A DNA stretch of 64,000 bases, from contig NZ_MAYU01000001.1 in assembly GCF_001685025.1 (NCBI RefSeq), positions 467,359 to 531,358 of the forward strand. Reading direction: 5' to 3'. The position numbers and the translations under genes were made by a program. Origin of the DNA: Bacillus sp. FJAT-27225 (GTDB taxonomy: Bacteria > Bacillota > Bacilli > Bacillales > Cytobacillaceae). The notes below the pieces were generated by a model. That model searched no databases and was not told the DNA's origin. It was given only the letters and a program-made list of their open reading frames with translations. The stretch's first letter is position 1; each line of letters opens with the position of its first letter. Of this stretch, positions 62,443 to 64,000 are shown piece after piece.

Positions 62443-63087
62443 CTACATTTTCACCAGCTTTTTTAGACTCCTTCTCCATTCCTCAGCAAGCTCGGGAATG
62501 TCAATCACTTCCAGAATGAGTGCTTGATTATGCCGCTTTTTATGAAGAATGATTTCAGCGGCACTTAGAACTGAGATTCCTTTAGGATGCTTCTGGATTA
62601 ATTCAATATTGGCTTCCCTGTTAATCGATCCCTCTTCTAGCACACGAAAGAAATATCCCGTCAGGCATGTCTCCATCGCCCGTTTAAGAAACACATCAAT
62701 ATCATTGTATCTTGAGATGCTTGAACAAGGGATTCTTCCTTGAGTTACCTGTACAGTTGCATTGCCAATCTTAAAAATATCTCCTATATGTACATCTTTT
62801 TCAAGCATGCCGGTTGCAGTAATATTTTCTCCAAAAATAGGCGGCTCAAGCTTTTTTCCGAATTCAGCCTCCCACTTTGCATAATGCTCATACGGATATA
62901 AACAAAGTGCCCGGTCAGGCCCTCCATGAAAGGCAGGATGTGCCACTCCATCGCCTGCAAGCCCCTCCTTGTAGAGATAAGCTTCCAGTACTGGCTCTTT
63001 GCCAATTGCCGAACGATAGGCTTTGCCATTATGCAAAAATTTTTTAGGTTTTCCAAGTGAAAATTGGACAATGTTCATTTCATTCAT
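62443..63087 (-). CDS. MOSC domain protein (YiiM-like)
   Basis: 214 residues. The MOSC domain has KEPVLEAYLYKEGLAGDGVA, HPAFHGGPDRALCLYPYEHY, FGENIT, GDIFKIGNATVQVTQGR and the conserved Cys in PCSSISRYN; a C-terminal three-helix tail follows, as in YiiM. MOSC proteins bind molybdenum cofactor and YiiM reduces N-hydroxylated bases with Moco. It thus shares cofactor needs with the formate dehydrogenase. ATG at 63087 follows TTGGAGG by 8 nt; an ATG seven codons earlier is too far upstream. Confidence 0.88.
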   Translation of the reverse strand: MNEMNIVQFSLGKPKKFLHNGKAYRSAIGKEPVLEAYLYKEGLAGDGVAHPAFHGGPDRALCLYPYEHYAKWEAEFGKKLEPPIFGENITATGMLEKDVHIGDIFKIGNATVQVTQGRIPCSSISRYNDIDVFLKRAMETCLTGYFFRVLEEGSINREANIELIQKHPKGISVLSAAEIILHKKRHNQALILEVIDIPELAEEWRRSLKKLVKM

Positions 63088-63231
63088 TTCCAGATCCTCC
63101 AATCCCATTAAAAGGATGTGTTTTGATTAACTACATTTTCTAAAATAAGCAAATAGTAAGGTTACAACCAGTATACACTTCCATTGCTGCGGCAAGGAAA
63201 GAAAAACGAAGCAAAGGCGGTTCAGTAGAAC

Positions 63232-64000
63232 ATGGATCACATTGATCAACTGTGCATAGGGACAGATAAACAAAAGAAAGGAAAGTCTTCTGAGCTTTCC
63301 AAACAGAAATGGGCAATCCTTTCCCTTTCTTCCATTCCGCTTGTCATGACTTTGGGAAATTCGATGCTGATTCCAGTCCTGCCAAGGATGGAAAAAGAAT
63401 TGGCTATTTCTCCGTTTCAGTCGAGCATGATTATTACTGTTTATTCGATAGTGGCCATTGTTTTGATTCCTTTTGCCGGCTATTTGTCCGACCATATTGG
63501 GAGGAAAAAAGTGATTATTCCAAGCCTCATTATTGCAGCAGTTGGCGGAATTATTTCAAGCTGGGCATCGTGGAAAGCCGATGATGCCTACTGGATTATC
63601 CTTGCAGGCAGGGCTCTTCAGGGAGTCGGTGCTGCTGGGGCTTTTCCAATTGTCCTTCCCCTTGTTGGAGACCTTTTTAAGAATGATGACGATGTGAGCA
63701 GTACACTTGGAATGATCGAAACGTCAAACACACTTGGAAAGGTACTAAGCCCTGTGCTTGGATCGTTTTTGGCCGGAATTCTCTGGTATTTGCCATTTAT
63801 CTCAATCCCGCTATTTTGTACGGTATCAATCATCATGATGATTTTTCTAGTAAAATGCCCAAAGATTACGAACAAGCCTGTTCCATTCAAAAAATTCTTC
63901 GAAGGTGTCAAAGAAACCTTTACGAAAAAAGGGCGCTGGCTCTATGCAATCTTTTTCATTGGCGGCATTTTGATGTTTGTGCTGTTTGGAATACTTTTTT
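63232..64000 (+). CDS. MFS efflux transporter, truncated by the window edge
   Basis: 256 residues visible. A polar N-terminus (MDHIDQLCIGTDKQKK) is followed by the same transporter core as the gene at 16372: [37 protein letters not shown] (motif A), GRALQGVGAAGAFPIVLPLV and ETSNTLGKVLSPVLGSF. The last six helices lie outside. AAGGCGG lies 11 nt before the ATG, a weak site, so an internal start is possible. Confidence 0.88.
   Translation, partial: MDHIDQLCIGTDKQKKGKSSELSKQKWAILSLSSIPLVMTLGNSMLIPVLPRMEKELAISPFQSSMIITVYSIVAIVLIPFAGYLSDHIGRKKVIIPSLIIAAVGGIISSWASWKADDAYWIILAGRALQGVGAAGAFPIVLPLVGDLFKNDDDVSSTLGMIETSNTLGKVLSPVLGSFLAGILWYLPFISIPLFCTVSIIMMIFLVKCPKITNKPVPFKKFFEGVKETFTKKGRWLYAIFFIGGILMFVLFGILF

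Overview
This window looks like a chromosomal piece of an endospore-forming, facultatively anaerobic Bacillaceae (Firmicutes, moderate-to-low GC). A germinant-receptor operon, the spore protein CsgA, the sporulation checkpoint protein Sda, YqhV, YkuS, YuzL, YhfH and CcpN, a Bacillus-type Fnr with a C-terminal Fe-S motif, and T-box control of the trp operon all point there. The presence of PPDK, PFL and selenium genes argues against B. subtilis itself. The species cannot be fixed from the sequence.

Layout. 1-6.6 kb: ccpN-ppsR-ppdK (gluconeogenic PEP/pyruvate control), a diverged photolyase-like gene, exoA, ppiB, mug. 6.7-10.7 kb: small genes, an HTH regulator with a candidate operator, and ssuABC sulfonate uptake. 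10.8-15.3 kb: a four-gene germinant receptor operon and yqhV. 15.4-23.7 kb: a 52-bp tandem repeat, two membrane transporters, a HAD phosphatase, csgA, an erythromycin-esterase-like gene, threonine aldolase and ktrC. 24-35.6 kb: an anaerobic and sensory block with a NarK-like transporter carrying a C-terminal PAS domain, a LysM-3D secreted protein, a selenocysteine-encoding formate dehydrogenase, an MHYT-PAS-PAS-PAS histidine kinase and fnr. 36-43.4 kb: ABC-F protein, small genes, DUF421 protein and hutUIG. 43.5-49 kb: cupredoxin, pflBA behind an Fnr-type promoter, a CcdA/DsbD-like protein, and bioY behind a BirA operator. 49.3-52.9 kb: a MifM-like leader and yidC2, a crcB pair, an acetyltransferase, small genes and sda. 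53-62.4 kb: mnmH (tRNA 2-selenouridine synthase) and a complete trpEGDCFBA operon behind two tandem T-boxes. 62.4-64 kb: a MOSC protein and a truncated MFS gene.

How the genes fit together. Pyruvate formate-lyase makes formate anaerobically and the selenocysteine formate dehydrogenase would oxidise it. Both promoters carry the same dyad AGTGA-N6-TCACT at Fnr activator positions, and fnr itself lies between them. Selenium use is supported twice: by the in-frame UGA with a SECIS-like hairpin in the formate dehydrogenase gene, and by mnmH. selA, selB, selC and selD are not in the window and must lie elsewhere.

Repeats. At least four repeat classes occupy intergenic space: a structured family with three copies, each next to TTTAT, possibly IS200/IS605-derived; a family bounded by GTTGATTTCCGC-type ends, one copy sitting inside the trp operon; two tandem arrays with 52- and 51-bp periods; and a 105-bp element with terminal inverted repeats. 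No rRNA, tRNA, CRISPR array or intact insertion sequence was recognised.
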